Part shown: positions 1 through 11,356 of the stretch, piece by piece | Layout: every line of letters begins with the position of its first letter | Position numbering within the stretch: the first letter of the stretch is position 1 | Assembly (NCBI RefSeq): GCF_964355755.1 | Contig: NC_092672.1 | Span: 20,644,501-20,708,500 of the forward strand | DNA from: Antedon mediterranea | Lineage: Eukaryota > Echinodermata > Crinoidea > Comatulida > Antedonidae | Reading direction: 5' to 3' | Length of the DNA stretch: 64,000 nt | Position numbers and translations under genes: made by a program | The notes under the pieces: model-generated | Database searches by the model: none | Seen by the model: only the letters and a program-made list of their open reading frames with translations | What the model was told of the DNA's origin: nothing

Positions 1-107
1 TTTCCCTCCGAAGTGCTATACTAGATCACGTTATACCCAGATATTTATAATTTATACTACACTCTAGATAGAACAAGGCCAACAGCCATTAAGTCGCGTG
101 CTACAAT

Positions 108-198
108 GCATAGTGATACCGGACCGACAGACAGACTGACAGACAGACCGACAGACCGACAGACAGACAGACCGACCGACCGACATAGTGAACTATAC
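108..198. repeat. GACA/GACC microsatellite with conserved flanks, copy 1
   Basis: A GACAGACC-type microsatellite lies between conserved edges (GCATAGTGATACCGGACC on the left, CGACATAGTGAACTATA on the right). The same edges enclose a second tract at 760-846, so the tract is part of a dispersed element and not a random simple repeat. The minus-strand open frame across it is a by-product of the short period. Confidence 0.85.
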
Positions 199-249
199 TG
201 ACCGAAATTACTGAACATGTTTAAAAATGTTGAAATGTTTAAAAACATT

Positions 250-700
250 TATATTTTTTTAATTTACACGTGCGTAGCCTGTCACTTTTGACGTGCTCGT
301 ATAACGTAATTTCGAGCTGAAAAGTAAGTCAAGAAAACAGAAATCGGGCAAAAAGAGTGCGCAATAACATTTAACGCGCAGTGCGCGCGCAAAAATATGC
401 GCACTCATGGCAATTTTGTAAACGCTTAAAATTGCCTGAAACGTACTCTTATTTCATCGAAAATAAATTTTAAGCGCGCGTACGCATGCGTTACATGCGC
501 TACGCACGTAATTGTATTGCCATTATGATGATTTATGCCCTGAAATTTATGAGTATGAAATTTTATTTAATTGTGATTCATGGTTGTGAAGATATGATTA
601 CAAACGTGATTTCGTTAAATCGTTCGTAGACCGCGTAATTCTTTATTGCGCACCGTGAAAACATAACCACATTGATTCCTGGCCATAAGGAATATACTGT
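250..700. repeat. CpG-rich dispersed repeat, related to 15.9-16.2 kb
   Basis: This stretch is rich in GCGC and ACGT words, unlike the AT-rich surroundings. The part near 268-330 (ACGTGCGTAGCC, then TGCTCGTATAACGT and TTTCGAGCTGA) aligns by eye with 15918-15975 (ACGTGCGCAACC, then TACTCGTAGAACGT and TCTCGAGTTGA). It therefore probably belongs to the same transposable-element family as the element at 15264-16318. No coding potential is visible. Confidence 0.5.
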
Positions 701-759
701 GAAAAATTGACCTAGCTAAATTAAACTGATATCAAGATAAGGTCAGAAAACGATAAAAC

Positions 760-846
760 GCATAGTGATACCGGACCGACAGACAGACAGACCGACAGAC
801 AGACAGACAGACAGACCAACCAACCAACCGACATAGTGAACTATAG
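760..846. repeat. GACA/GACC microsatellite with conserved flanks, copy 2
   Basis: This is the second copy of the flanked GACAGACC tract, with the same edges as 108-198 and a terminal CCAACCAACCAACC variant. It is followed by ATAGAGTCACTTCCACGCGACT. Two copies 650 bp apart may mark the two ends of one element spanning roughly 108-870, or two independent insertions. Confidence 0.85.
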
Positions 847-869
847 AGTCACTTCCACGCGACTAAAAA

Positions 870-1375
870 GAGATCATTAAAACATAATAATATCGATCCG
901 CAAGAAGTTAATTTTGTAATCAATTGTTTATTAAGTGAAAGAATGAGTTGCAACCATAATTTCCACATTTGGCTTGCCTGAGATCATGTTTACTATTATA
1001 AATGCCAATACCTTTAGATTTATAATAGTGCACTCTATAGTTTAGACATAATTTTATAAAACCTCCCGGTAAATTTAATTTTTCCAAATTGATAATTTTA
1101 GGTTCACATGAAGTGACTGCTTTATCATTATCATTATCAGTGTAAGACGCTGCATGGATCCATATCAGTTTGTATATTGCGCTAATTGGGTTGATGACGA
1201 TTTTTTATTTTTAAAATCCTTTTGGCTCATCTGACAAAGCTAAGTCCCATGCAGATCTTCATTTAAAAAATCTCCTCCCGTCATTTAATACTATCGAATC
1301 TTATGTAATAATAGATAAGCTTTGAAATTTAAACAACTTTTAGAAACATTTGAACACTTCTTGCCTTACCTCCAT
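870..1375. other. unannotated AT-rich stretch
   Basis: No coding frame, RNA gene or repeat structure was recognised here. Confidence 0.5.
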
Positions 1376-1545
1376 CTTGGAGTGGAGCTTGATGCTTATG
1401 ATGCTTGGCTACCACTCCAAGGGTCCTGGGTTCAAGTCCCGTCACATGTCAGAATTTTTTTCTAAGGATAAAATTACAACTCCACTCCGAAAGACTTGTA
1501 ATAAGACATTGTTTATGTAGCGCATCTTGTGTATATGTTTGTCTT
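1376..1545 (+). repeat. tRNA-derived SINE, copy with damaged A box
   Basis: The sequence matches the SINE at 26470-26790 over about 170 bp: GGAGTGGAGCT, then GATGCTTATGATGC, then GGGTCCTGGGTTCAAGTCCC, then a T-run and ACAACTCCACTCC. The Pol III B box (GGGTTCAAGTCC) is intact at 1428-1439. The A-box segment is missing about 10 bases compared with the second copy, so this is a degenerate, non-genic copy. Confidence 0.75.
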
Positions 1546-1629
1546 GTGAACCTCTGAGGGTCCCTAATGATCAGCAATTGCTGGATGGATCACCCTATGG
1601 TAACAAAAATCTATCCAATCGGGACCAGT

Positions 1630-2410
1630 TGTATCTTTGATGATGATTTTACTGAAATGAGTATTATGAATGTTGTTTATAACAGAGGTAAAACTATTTC
1701 ACCAAGACAACATTGAGCATGGGAAGGTTAAAGTCGCCGATTAAATGAATTTGGTTGTACAAAGGTCTAAGAGCATTAAGAATTGAAGTTAATTTATATT
1801 GAAATCGTCTTTATTACCATCAGAACAAATGACTTTGTTTGGTAAGAGGCATGGTCTTAGTTCAGTTATTATGATCTCGTCGTTGGGCTCAAGATCATGC
1901 CTTCTGATTGATATGAGAGACGACCTAATGGCACACAGTGTACAAGACCACCACTATTTTTTGGACCAAGTAAACGGCCTTTGCTATATAAGAAATAACC
2001 AATTTGAGGTATTTCAGTGTCAGATAGAGAATCATTGAACCACGTGTCAGAGTCGTGTTTTGGGACGACTGGATTACTTCCAAGTCTCTAAACTTGTTGA
2101 CTGTATTACTGCTTCTAGCAATTCAAATGGTGGTTTACATGGTCGCTCTAATCCACACGTTCGTTATCAGAGTCGGAGGCATATTCACTGTCAACAGATT
2201 CTGTATCATTAGTTTTTAAAAACAAGTCACTGAACAGAGGCAAGGAACATGGGTGTAGTACCAGATGTCAACTGATTTCGCGAGAGCGTAAAACTCATCC
2301 TCTAAAAAGTTGGCAAAATTCAGATGGAATCAATAGTTGCAATCGTCGCATTGATTCGATCTGACACACTTAGTACAAGAACCGAATGGATCCTTAGTGG
2401 GCCGGGGTTA
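1630..2410 (-). pseudogene. decayed CR1-like LINE: PHD finger plus AP endonuclease
   Basis: Read on the minus strand with several frameshifts and stops. Near 2280-2400 there is a zinc-finger remnant: CTKCVRSNQ, CDDC, then a W (now stop)-F-H. This resembles the PHD finger found in the N-terminal part of some CR1-type LINEs. Near 1990-2060 comes DTWFNDSLSDTEI, which fits the ETW.N..ISD start of the endonuclease. About 1830-1920 reads RRHDLEPNDEIIITELRP in a shifted frame. At 1727-1738 the catalytic GDFN of the endonuclease is intact (LIGDFNLP). No reverse transcriptase follows. The plus-strand frames at 1799-2038 and 2324-2593 lie antisense to this remnant and are not genes. Confidence 0.7.
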
Positions 2411-2599
2411 TATGCTATATCACCACTCAGTGCGAGAATCAAAAGCGAACAAAATGCAAGATCAGTATATGCAAGTATGGTTTATTTTAAACTTCGGAAT
2501 GACGAACGAATAAAGAATCTATGTATAGGCTGGCAAGTCTTGGAAAGCGTGTTATTATTTGTGTTGACTCCACGGTATCGGCGGTTGACTTGATGAGTA

Positions 2600-3380
2600 T
2601 TCCGCATTCACTTCAAAACGTCCATTTACAAATTACAGATATTAATAGAACTACTATACTAGGGCAGTTCTTTGATGTCCCATGTTCGCTGTATGTGGCC
2701 TGTACAATGCAGACAAATAAATAAATAGATAAACGGTACAGCTTGAAATAAAACAAAGGGATAAAACTCAACTGTAATTTAAAATACAATGGAGATCACG
2801 GTTAAATCAAAACAACTGTACAGTTCTTGTAAGCTTATAACTACAAATTACCGATCTCTTGACAATAATTGTAAAGATGTGGTTCACTTTACAAACTAGT
2901 GTATGATATTGTCTTAAAATGAACTAAAATTAGAACCTGAACGTGAACCTGATTCAAGTTGTCATATTTTACTACAAGATGCACACTAGGAACAATGTTA
3001 ACATATGCAAATTTTTACTTGCGAACTTGATTAAGCTTGGATGGTGTAGACATAATTTACATTTAAGGAGCTTCTCTAATTTGTTTCGGAAAATTTACTT
3101 TTTAAATTCTTAAAATGTTGTATGTATCGGCCTGTAGGCCTAATTGTTAGTGTTATTTCTTTTGTCGAGAAACTACTAGGCCTATATTTGGAAAATCACA
3201 AGAAGGGCAGGGCGTAGGATTGTAATTGATGTCTGTAATTGAATTTAAACAGGATGCATGTGTTGTCTTCCCGGTTGTCTTGGTAAAACGCAATCTGCAA
3301 TATGTATCATCTGCTTCACAAAGAAGATAGCGTTATTCCATCCATAATCCGTACAGGTTACCTCCTACATCTTTAATAAG
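2600..3380. other. unannotated stretch
   Basis: AT-rich sequence without a recognisable gene, RNA or repeat. It has an AATAAATAAATAGATAAA run near 2715. Confidence 0.5.
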
Positions 3381-3692
3381 TCGTTTGTTATACACAGTTC
3401 ATTGTTGCTATATTATTATTCATAGAGAGCACTCCCGGATCACTTTTAAATAATACAATGTTTAACCAGGTTTTATATTTTTTTCTATATATTTGGTATT
3501 AATGAAAATAATGTATTTGTTCTGTATATTGGAAAAAATATATAAAAAGAAATATATTTACAATATGATTTTAATTATTTGTATATAATTTGACACACGC
3601 ACATACAAAGACGCAGACAACTGATGGGTAAACTTTTACTTTGATTAGAAGAATTTAATATTGGATTTGATATAATAATTCTAATTTTTGTT
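3381..3692. repeat. 600-bp-period segmental duplication, copy 1
   Basis: Copy 1 starts TCGTTTGTTA, CACAGTTCATTGTTGCT. It includes AAAGAAATATATTTA and GGGTAAACTTTTACTTTGATT and ends near ATAATAATTCTAAT. The same ordered words return at 3981-4277. The copies differ by small indels and point changes, so the duplication is old. Confidence 0.75.
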
Positions 3693-3980
3693 AATTAGGC
3701 CTATAATCACAGACAAAATGAGATTTTAGGCTACAGTAATCATTCATAATACCGTAAGCATTAATCTACAAGCACATTTGTCATAAATGTAGGCCATACA
3801 ACATTGGAATGTTGGTCCTTAACTCGCTGAGATTCCGTATTAATTACCGTAGGTTAGAGCCTATTTATACACGTATATGCGTAAGCCATGGCGTACGCAT
3901 TGCGTAGCATACGCCTTGCGTGTGAACTAAGCACTTACTACGCCACGGCCATGGCGTTAGATAACGAGCCTAACGCTGTG

Positions 3981-4277
3981 TCGTTTGTTCCACAGTTCAT
4001 TGTTGCTTGATAATTTATTCATTCAGAGCACACCGGAACACTTCATTCAATTTTTCAATAGTATATTTATATAATACAATTTTTAATAACCAGATTTTAA
4101 ATTATATTTTGACCAATTAATGATATATTTAATATGTAATATGTATATTGGACAAAATAAAAAAAGAAATATATTTGACATACTATATTATTATTTGAAA
4201 CAACTAACGGGTAAACTTTACTTTGATTAGAAGAAATAAATGTTTATTTGATTTGATATAATAATTCTAATATTTGC
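3981..4277. repeat. 600-bp-period segmental duplication, copy 2
   Basis: This is the second copy of 3381-3692. The spacer between them (3700-3980) holds a GTACGCATTGCG / CGTAGCATACGCC patch rich in short inverted words. Confidence 0.75.
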
Positions 4278-4300
4278 TACGTCTACTCTAAGACCCGTAA

Positions 4301-4405
4301 GGTCCGTATTAATGACTGGACTATCTCTGGATTTAGTCTGGACAATCTTTAGTCCTGGACTAAACCAGTATTAAAATCGGCAAAAGATAGTCATGAATAC
4401 GGGCC
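4301..4405. mobile_element. short MITE-like element with GGYCCGTATT termini
   Basis: The left end GGTCCGTATTAATGACT and the right end AGTCATGAATACGGGCC are imperfect inverted repeats about 105 bp apart. An internal GGACTA / TAGTCC pair also lies in inverted orientation. There is no coding content. The target duplication could not be fixed by eye. Confidence 0.5.
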
Positions 4406-4950
4406 AATGTGATTGTGGCCTACACTATGCTGTCATTCACAGTAAGCATTAACCTCAACAACAGTCACTGATCGTTTTATACATATATAGATATAGATAT
4501 CACATACCAGTTCATAAATCAAATTTAGTCCAAAAATATCATAACCAGCAACTACAATTGAAAAACATTCATGTCAACAAGAAAAGCAACTTACAAATAT
4601 ATTAATAAACAACTTCATTTAACAGGCCTCATTATTTAAGCCCTTAATTTCAGAACTGAACTTGTCATGTCACACAACAAAGCGGCAAGTACGCCACCAA
4701 TATTTTGGAACGTAAGTGATAACAGTTATCAGACATTCAAGCACTCTCAGTTTATTTAAGTGTTGATATACTACTTGTTAGCAAAGTGTATTTAGTGATA
4801 GTGAGTTGAAAATTACAGTAGGCATGTAAAGATGTCCTATGATTGTGTAATTGCTATTTTAGGAAACAAATGCAATCTTTACGTCTGTTCTGTTATACTA
4901 GTAGGCCTACTTTAACTAAAATCATTGGTAATGTTTGTCTTGCTAATACT

Positions 4951-5240
4951 TAAAGATGTATTGTCCCACAAAAACATGAAAAATAAAGATTAATTAAATC
5001 AGACTTTGAATAGGTTACTTTGTAGTTTTAATAAAGTTAATCGCTTGAAAAAAAAAAATATTTTCACTTAAAAAATAACATAGTAAATGGTTAAATTCAA
5101 CCAAAAATCCATTGGCTGGCAGTCAATTTGACAATTTTTGCTTAAATACTTTTTTTAGATCAAATTTATCATTAAATGGCATATTCAACAACAAAAAAGT
5201 TAAAAATTCAGGGGGACAACGACTGAAATGTGCTCACCCC
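4951..5240. repeat. dispersed repeat family A, copy 1
   Basis: The segment TAAAGATGTATTGTCCCACA, ATGAAAAATAAAGATTAATT, ATGGTTAAATTCAACC and CATTGGCTGGCAG recurs in the same order at 36531-36850, with gaps and substitutions. It has no coding potential and no tRNA boxes. It may be part of a longer non-autonomous element. Confidence 0.75.
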
Positions 5241-5808
5241 CACAATTAAATAACGTGTACTATTTTCTATAAATCGATTACAATATCAGAAGTAAAATAG
5301 GCATACAATATTTTTCCAAACATGCAATTTCGGTAAAAATACACACAATACATTTTTCAATAAAAATAGGTAGTCTGTGTAAAAAATAATAATAAAAATA
5401 TATTAGTTGTTAAGGTTTTTGTTTTTTAATTGTTGATTTTTATGTTTGTCTATTGTTTAGACAAAACGACAACAAAACATAAAAAATGAATAACTTCTTA
5501 TAGCATGGAGGTATTTATTTTATACCTTCATGTTTATAGTTCAGTTAAAACTTAAGAAAGCGATAAAATGGCAAGAGGCAATAATAAAAAGATTAAAATG
5601 TAGGCCTACAATAAAAATGCAAACATTTTTTTAAATTTGGAATAATTAATATAACTTTATAAGTCATTGCAGTCATTTCCCAGGTACGTACTTCTCAAGA
5701 TCCAGGTCATAGAATGTAGAGTAACTCTTCTTCAACAACAGCAGCACACGTGTGGCATGATGGCTCATCAAAAAAAGTTCTCACAATGAAACATGTATTT
5801 ATGTGGTG

Positions 5809-5817
5809 AACAAGTTG
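5809..5817. repeat. 9-bp target-site duplication, left
   Basis: AACAAGTTG lies directly outside the left terminus of the foldback element. The identical 9-mer follows the right terminus at 13318-13326. A 9-bp duplication is the length known for Drosophila FB and Mutator-like elements. Confidence 0.85.
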
Positions 5818-5970
5818 GCTTGTGTCAAGCTAGCCAACAATAAGCCAGCCAACAATAAGCCAGCCCACTTTTATTTTTTCCAGCCAACAATAACTATGAA
5901 ACGCGGTTTGTGCATTCTTTACATTTTCATTGTTACTTATGGCTTTTATGGTATTAGGAATTAAATATTT
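5818..5970 (+). repeat. foldback element, left unique inverted terminus
   Basis: The 153-bp outer domain starts GCTTGTGTCAAGC, a 5-bp-stem hairpin. It carries direct repeats of a 15-mer, AGCCAACAATAAGCC, at 5832 and 5847. A partial copy follows near 5862 and another at 5882. Such outer-domain repeats are candidate transposase-binding sites (inference). Its inverted partner is 13165-13317. Confidence 0.9.
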
Positions 5971-8900
5971 GTGAGAAAAACGGCGGATTGTTCCTGGGAT
6001 TCACTTGGTGGGATTATACTAGGGTACCTCGTTAGTCGTCCAGTATAGGTTAGAGTTGGACCACTGGTCCCGTTTACTCAGCCCTCATCTTTTAAATTTC
6101 AGTATAACTCAATTACGATTGTTAATATATAGTGAAATTTGATATTGTAATTGTGAGAAAACGGCGGATTGTTCCTGGAAGTCACTTGGTGGGATTATAC
6201 TAGGGTACCTCCTTAGTCGCCCAGTATAAGTTAGAGTAGGACCACTGGTCCCGTTTACTCAGCCCTCATCTTTTAAATTTGAATGTAACCCAATTACGAT
6301 TTTAAAAATATAGTTAAATTTGAAATTCTATCTGTGCGAAAACGGCGGATTGTTCCTGGGTATCACTTAGCGGGATTATACTAGGGTACCTCCTTAGTCG
6401 TCCAGTATAAGTTAGAGTGGGACCACTGGTCCCGTTTACTCAGCCCTCATCTTTTAAATCTGAGTGTAACTCAATTACGATTTTTAAAATATAGTTAAAT
6501 TTGAACTTGTATTTGTAAGAAAATGGCGGATTGTTCCTGGGAGTCACTTGGTGGGATTATACTAGGGTACCTCCTTAGTCACCCAGTATAAGTTAGAGTA
6601 GGACCACTGGTCCCGTTTACTCAGCCCTCATTTTTAAAATTTTGAGTGTAACTCATTTACGATTTTTAAAATATAGTGAAATTTGATACTGTATTTGTGA
6701 GAAAACGGCGGATTGTTCATGAGAGTCACTTGGTGGGATTATACTAGGGTACCTCCTTAGTCGTCCAGTATAAGTTAGAGTGCGACAACTGGTCCCGTTT
6801 ACTCAGCCCTCATCTTTTAAATTTTAGTGTAACTAGCTAAATTACGATAACATTTTTAAAATATAGTGAAAATTGATACTGTATTTGTGAGAAAATGGCG
6901 CATTGTTCCTGGGAGTCACTTGGTGGGATTATACTAGGGTACCTCTTTAGTTGTAGAGTATAAGTTAGAGTGGGACCACTGGTCCCGTTTACTCAACCCT
7001 CATCTTTAAAGTTTGAGTGTAACTCATTTACGATTTTTAAAATATAGTGAAATTTGATACTGTATTTGTGAGAAAACGGCGGATTGTTCCTGAGAGTCAC
7101 TTGGTTGGGGATTATACTAGGGTACCCCCTTAGTCGTCCAGTATAAGTTAGAGTGGGACCATTGGTCCCGTTTACTCAGCCCTCATCTTTTAAATTTGAG
7201 TGTAACTCATTTACGATTTGAAAAATATAGTGAAAGTTGATACTGTATTAGTGAGAAAATGGCGGATTGTTCCTGGGAGTCACTTGGTGGGATTATACTA
7301 GGGTACCTCCTTAGTTGTCCAGTTTAAGTTAGAGTGGGACCACTGGTCCCGTTTACTCGGCCCTTATCTTTTAAATTTGAGTGTAACTCAATTACGATAA
7401 AATTTTTAAAATATAGTGAAAATTGATACTGTATTTGTGAGAAAATGGCGGATTGTTCCTGGGAGTCACTTGGTGGTATTATACTAGGGTAGCCCCTTAG
7501 TCGTCCAGTATAAGTTAGAGTGGGACCACTGGTTCCGTTTACTCAGCCCTCATCTTTAAAATTTGAGTGTAACTCATTTACGATTTTTAAAATATACTGA
7601 AATTTGAAACTGTATTTGTGAGAAAACGGCGGATTGTTCCTGAGAGTCACTTGGTGGGATTATACTAGGGTACACCCTAAGTCGTCCAGTATAAGTTAGA
7701 GTGGGACCACTGGTCCCGTTTACTCAGCCCTCATCTTTAAAATTTGAGTGTAACTCATTTACGATTTTTAAAATATAGTGAAATTTGATACTGTATTTGT
7801 GAGCAAACGGCGGATTGTTTCTGAGAGTCACTTGTTGGGATTATACTAGGGAACCTTTTTATTCATCCAGTATAAGATAGAGTCGGACCACTGGTCCCGT
7901 TTACTCAGCCCTCATCTTTAAAATTTGAGTGCAACTCAATTACAATTTTTAAAATATAGTTAAATTTGAAACTATATTTGTGTGAAAATGGCGGATTGTT
8001 CCTGGGAGTAACATGGTGGGATTATACTAGGGTACGTCCTTAGTCGTCCAGTATAAGTTAGAGTGCGACCACTGGTCTCGTTTACTCAGCCCTCATCTTT
8101 TAAATTTGAGTGTAACTCAATTACGATAAAATTTTTAAAATATAGTGAAAATTGATACTGTATTTGTGAGAAACTGGCGGATTGTTCCTGGGAGTTACTT
8201 GGTGGGATTACACTAGGGTACCTCCTTAGTTGTCCAGTATTAGTTAGAGTGGGACCACTGGTCCCGTTTACTCAGCCCTCATCTTTAACGTTTGAGTGTA
8301 ACTCAATTACGATTAATATTTTAAAATATATTGAAATTTGATACTGTATTAGAGAGAAAATGGCGGATTGTTCCTCAGAGTCACTTGGTTGGATTATACT
8401 AGGGTACCTCCTTAGTTGTCCAGTTTAAGTTAGAGTGGGACCACTGGTTCCGTTTACTCAGCCCTCATCTTTTTAATTTGAGTGCAACTCAATTACAATT
8501 TTTAAAATATAGTTAAATTTGAAACTGTATTTGTGAAAAAACGGCGGATTGTTCCTGGGAGTCACATGGTGGGATTATACTAGAGTACGTCCTTAGTCGT
8601 CCAGTATAAGTTAAAGTGCGACCACTGGTCCCGTTTACTCAGCCCTCATCTTTTAAATTTGAGTGTAACTCAATTACGATAAAATTTTTAAAATATAGTG
8701 AAAATTGATACTGTATTTGTGAGAAAATGGCGGATTGTTCCTGGGAGTCACTTGGTGGGATTATACTAGGGTACCTCATTAGTTGTCCAGTATAAGTTAG
8801 AGTGGGACCACTGGTCCCGTTTACTCAGCCCTCATCTTTAACGTTTGAGTGTAACTCAATTACGATTAATATTTTAAAATATAGTGAAATTTAATACTGT

Positions 8901-11356
8901 ATTAGAGAGAAAATGGCGGATTGTTCCTGAGAGTCACTTGGTGGGATTATACTAGGGTGCACCCTAAGTCGTCCAGTATAAGTTAGAGTGGGACCACTTG
9001 TCCCGTTTACTCAGCCCTAATCTTTAAAATTTGAGTGCAACTCAATTACAATTTTTAAAATATAGTTAAATTTGAAACTGTATTTGTGAAAAAACGGCGG
9101 ATTGTTCCTGGGAGTCACATGGTGGGATTATACTAGAGTACGTCCTTAGTCGTCCAGTATAAGTTAAAGTGCGACCACTGGTCCCGTTTACTCAGCCCTC
9201 ATCTTTTAAATTTGAGTGTAACTCAATTACGATAAAATTTTTAAAATATAGTGAAAATTGATACTGTATTTGTGAGAAAATGGCGGATTGTTCCTGGGAG
9301 TCACTTGGTGGGATTATACTAGGGTACCTCATTAGTTGTCCAGTATAAGTTAGAGTGGGACCACTTGTCCCGTTTACTCAGCCCTCATCTTTAAAATTTG
9401 AGTGCAACTCATTTACGATTTTTAAATTATAGTGAAACTTGAAACTGTATTTGTGAGAAAACGGCGGATTGTTCCTGAGAGTCACTTGGTGGGATTATAC
9501 TAGGGTACACCTTAAGTCGTCCAGTATAAGTTAGAGTGGACCACTGGTCCCGTTTACTCAGCCCTAATCTTTAAAATTTGAGTGTAACTCATTTACGATT
9601 TTTAAAATATAGTGAAATTTGATACTGTATTTGTGAGAAAACGGCGGATTGTTCCTGAGAGTCACTTGGTTGGATTATACTAGGGAACCTCTTTAATCAT
9701 CCAGTATAAGTTAGAGTGGGACCACTGGTCCCGTTTACTCAGCCCTCATCTTTAAAATGTGAGTGCAACTCAATTACAATTTTTAAAATATAGTTAAATT
9801 TGAAACTGTATTTGTGTGAAAACGGCGGATTGTTCCTGGGAGTCACATGGTGGGATTATACTAGGGTACGTCCTTAGTCGTCCAGTATAAGTTAGAGTGC
9901 AACCACTGGTCCCGTTTACTCAGCCCTCATCTTTTAAATTTGAGTGTAACTCAATTACGATAAAATTTTTAAAATATAGTGAAAATTGATACTGTATTTG
10001 TGAGAAACTGACGGATTGTTCCTGGGAGTTACTTGGTGGGATTACACTAGGGTACCTCCTTAGTTGTCCAGTATTAGTTAGAGTGGGACCACTGGTCCCG
10101 TTTACTCAGCCCTCATCTTTAACGTTTGAGTGTAACTCAATTACGATTAATATTTTAAAATATATTGAAATTTGATACTGTATTAGTGAGAAAATGGCGG
10201 ATTGTTCCTCGGAGTTACTTGGTGGGATTATACTAGGGTACCTCCTTAGTTGTCCAGTTTAAGTTAGAGTTGGACCACTGGTCCCGTTTACTCAGCCCTC
10301 ATCTTTTAAATTTGAGTGCAACTCAATTACAATTTTTAAAATATAGTTAAATTTGAAACTGTATTTGTGAAAAAACGGCGGATTGTTCCTGGGAGTCACA
10401 TGGAGGGATTATACTAGAGTACGTCCTTAGTCGTCCAGTATAAGTTAAAGTGCGACCACTGGTCCCGTTTACTCAGCCCTCATCTTTTAAATTTGAGTGT
10501 AACTCAATAACGATAAAATTTTTAAAATATAGTGAAAATTGATACTGTATTGGTGAGAAAATGGCGGATTGTTCCTGGGAGTCACTTGGTGGGATTATAC
10601 TAGGGTACCTCCTTAGTTGTCCAGTATAAGTTAGAGTGGGACCACTGGTCCCGTTTACTCAGCCCTCATCTTTAAAATTTGAGTGTAACTCAATTACGAT
10701 TAATATTTTAAAATATAGTGAAATTTGAAACTGTATTTGTGAGAAAATGGCGGATTGTTCCTGGGAATCACTTGGGGGGATTATACTAGGGTACCTCCTT
10801 AGTCGTCCAGTATAAGTTAGAGTGCGACCACTGGTCCCGTTTACTCAGCCCTCATCTTTTAAATTTGAGTGTAACTCATTTACGATTTTTAAAATATAGT
10901 GAAATTTGATACTGTATTTGTGAGAAAACGGCGGATTGTTCCTGAGAGTCACTTGGTGGGATTATACTAGGGTACACCCTAAGTCGTCCAGTATAAGTTA
11001 GAGTGGGACCACTTGTCCCGTTTACTCAGCCCTCATCTTTAAAATTTGAGTGCAAATCAATTACAATTTTTAAAATATAGTTAAATTTGAAACTGTATTT
11101 GTGAGGAAATGGCGGATTGTTCCTGGGAGTCACTTGGTGGAATTATACTAGGGTACTTCCTTAGTTGTCCAGTATAAGTGAGAGTGGGACCACTGGTCCC
11201 GTTTACTCAGCCCTTATCTTTAAAATTTGAGTGTAACTCATTTACGATTTTAAAAATTTAGTGAAATTTGAAACTGTATTTGTGAGAAAACGGCGGATTG
11301 TTCCTGAGAGTCACTTGGTGGGATTATACTAGGGTACACCCTAAGTCGTCCAGTAT
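5971..11356 (+). repeat. foldback element, left tandem array (~30 units)
   Basis: The unit starts GTGAGAAAACGGCGGATTGT and continues through TGGGATTATACTAGGGTACC and the 15-bp palindrome GGGACCACTGGTCCC to CTCAGCCCTCATC and TATAGTGAAATTTGATACTG. Unit starts fall near 5981, 6162, 6343, 6524, 6706, 6896 and so on to 11293. Spacing is 181 bp in one class and about 186-190 bp in another class that has an extra AAAATT or ATTAAT in the AT-rich part. Variant combinations recur in blocks, giving a higher-order pattern. For example, the CATGGTGGG...CTAGAGTACG variant occurs near 8537, 9095 and 10375. Confidence 0.92.

Noticed and set aside
57-248. Minus-strand frame with SVGLSVCRSVGLSV-type repeats
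   Set aside because: Translation of a GACA/GACC microsatellite; the repeat keeps the frame open by chance.
1799-2593. Two plus-strand open frames (79 and 89 codons)
   Set aside because: They lie antisense to a decayed LINE with PHD-like and GDFN motifs on the minus strand; no domain on the plus strand.
3840-4000. Possible palindromic regulatory site around CCATGGCGTACGCATTGCG
   Set aside because: Several short inverted words, but no consistent pair of arms or flanking duplication.
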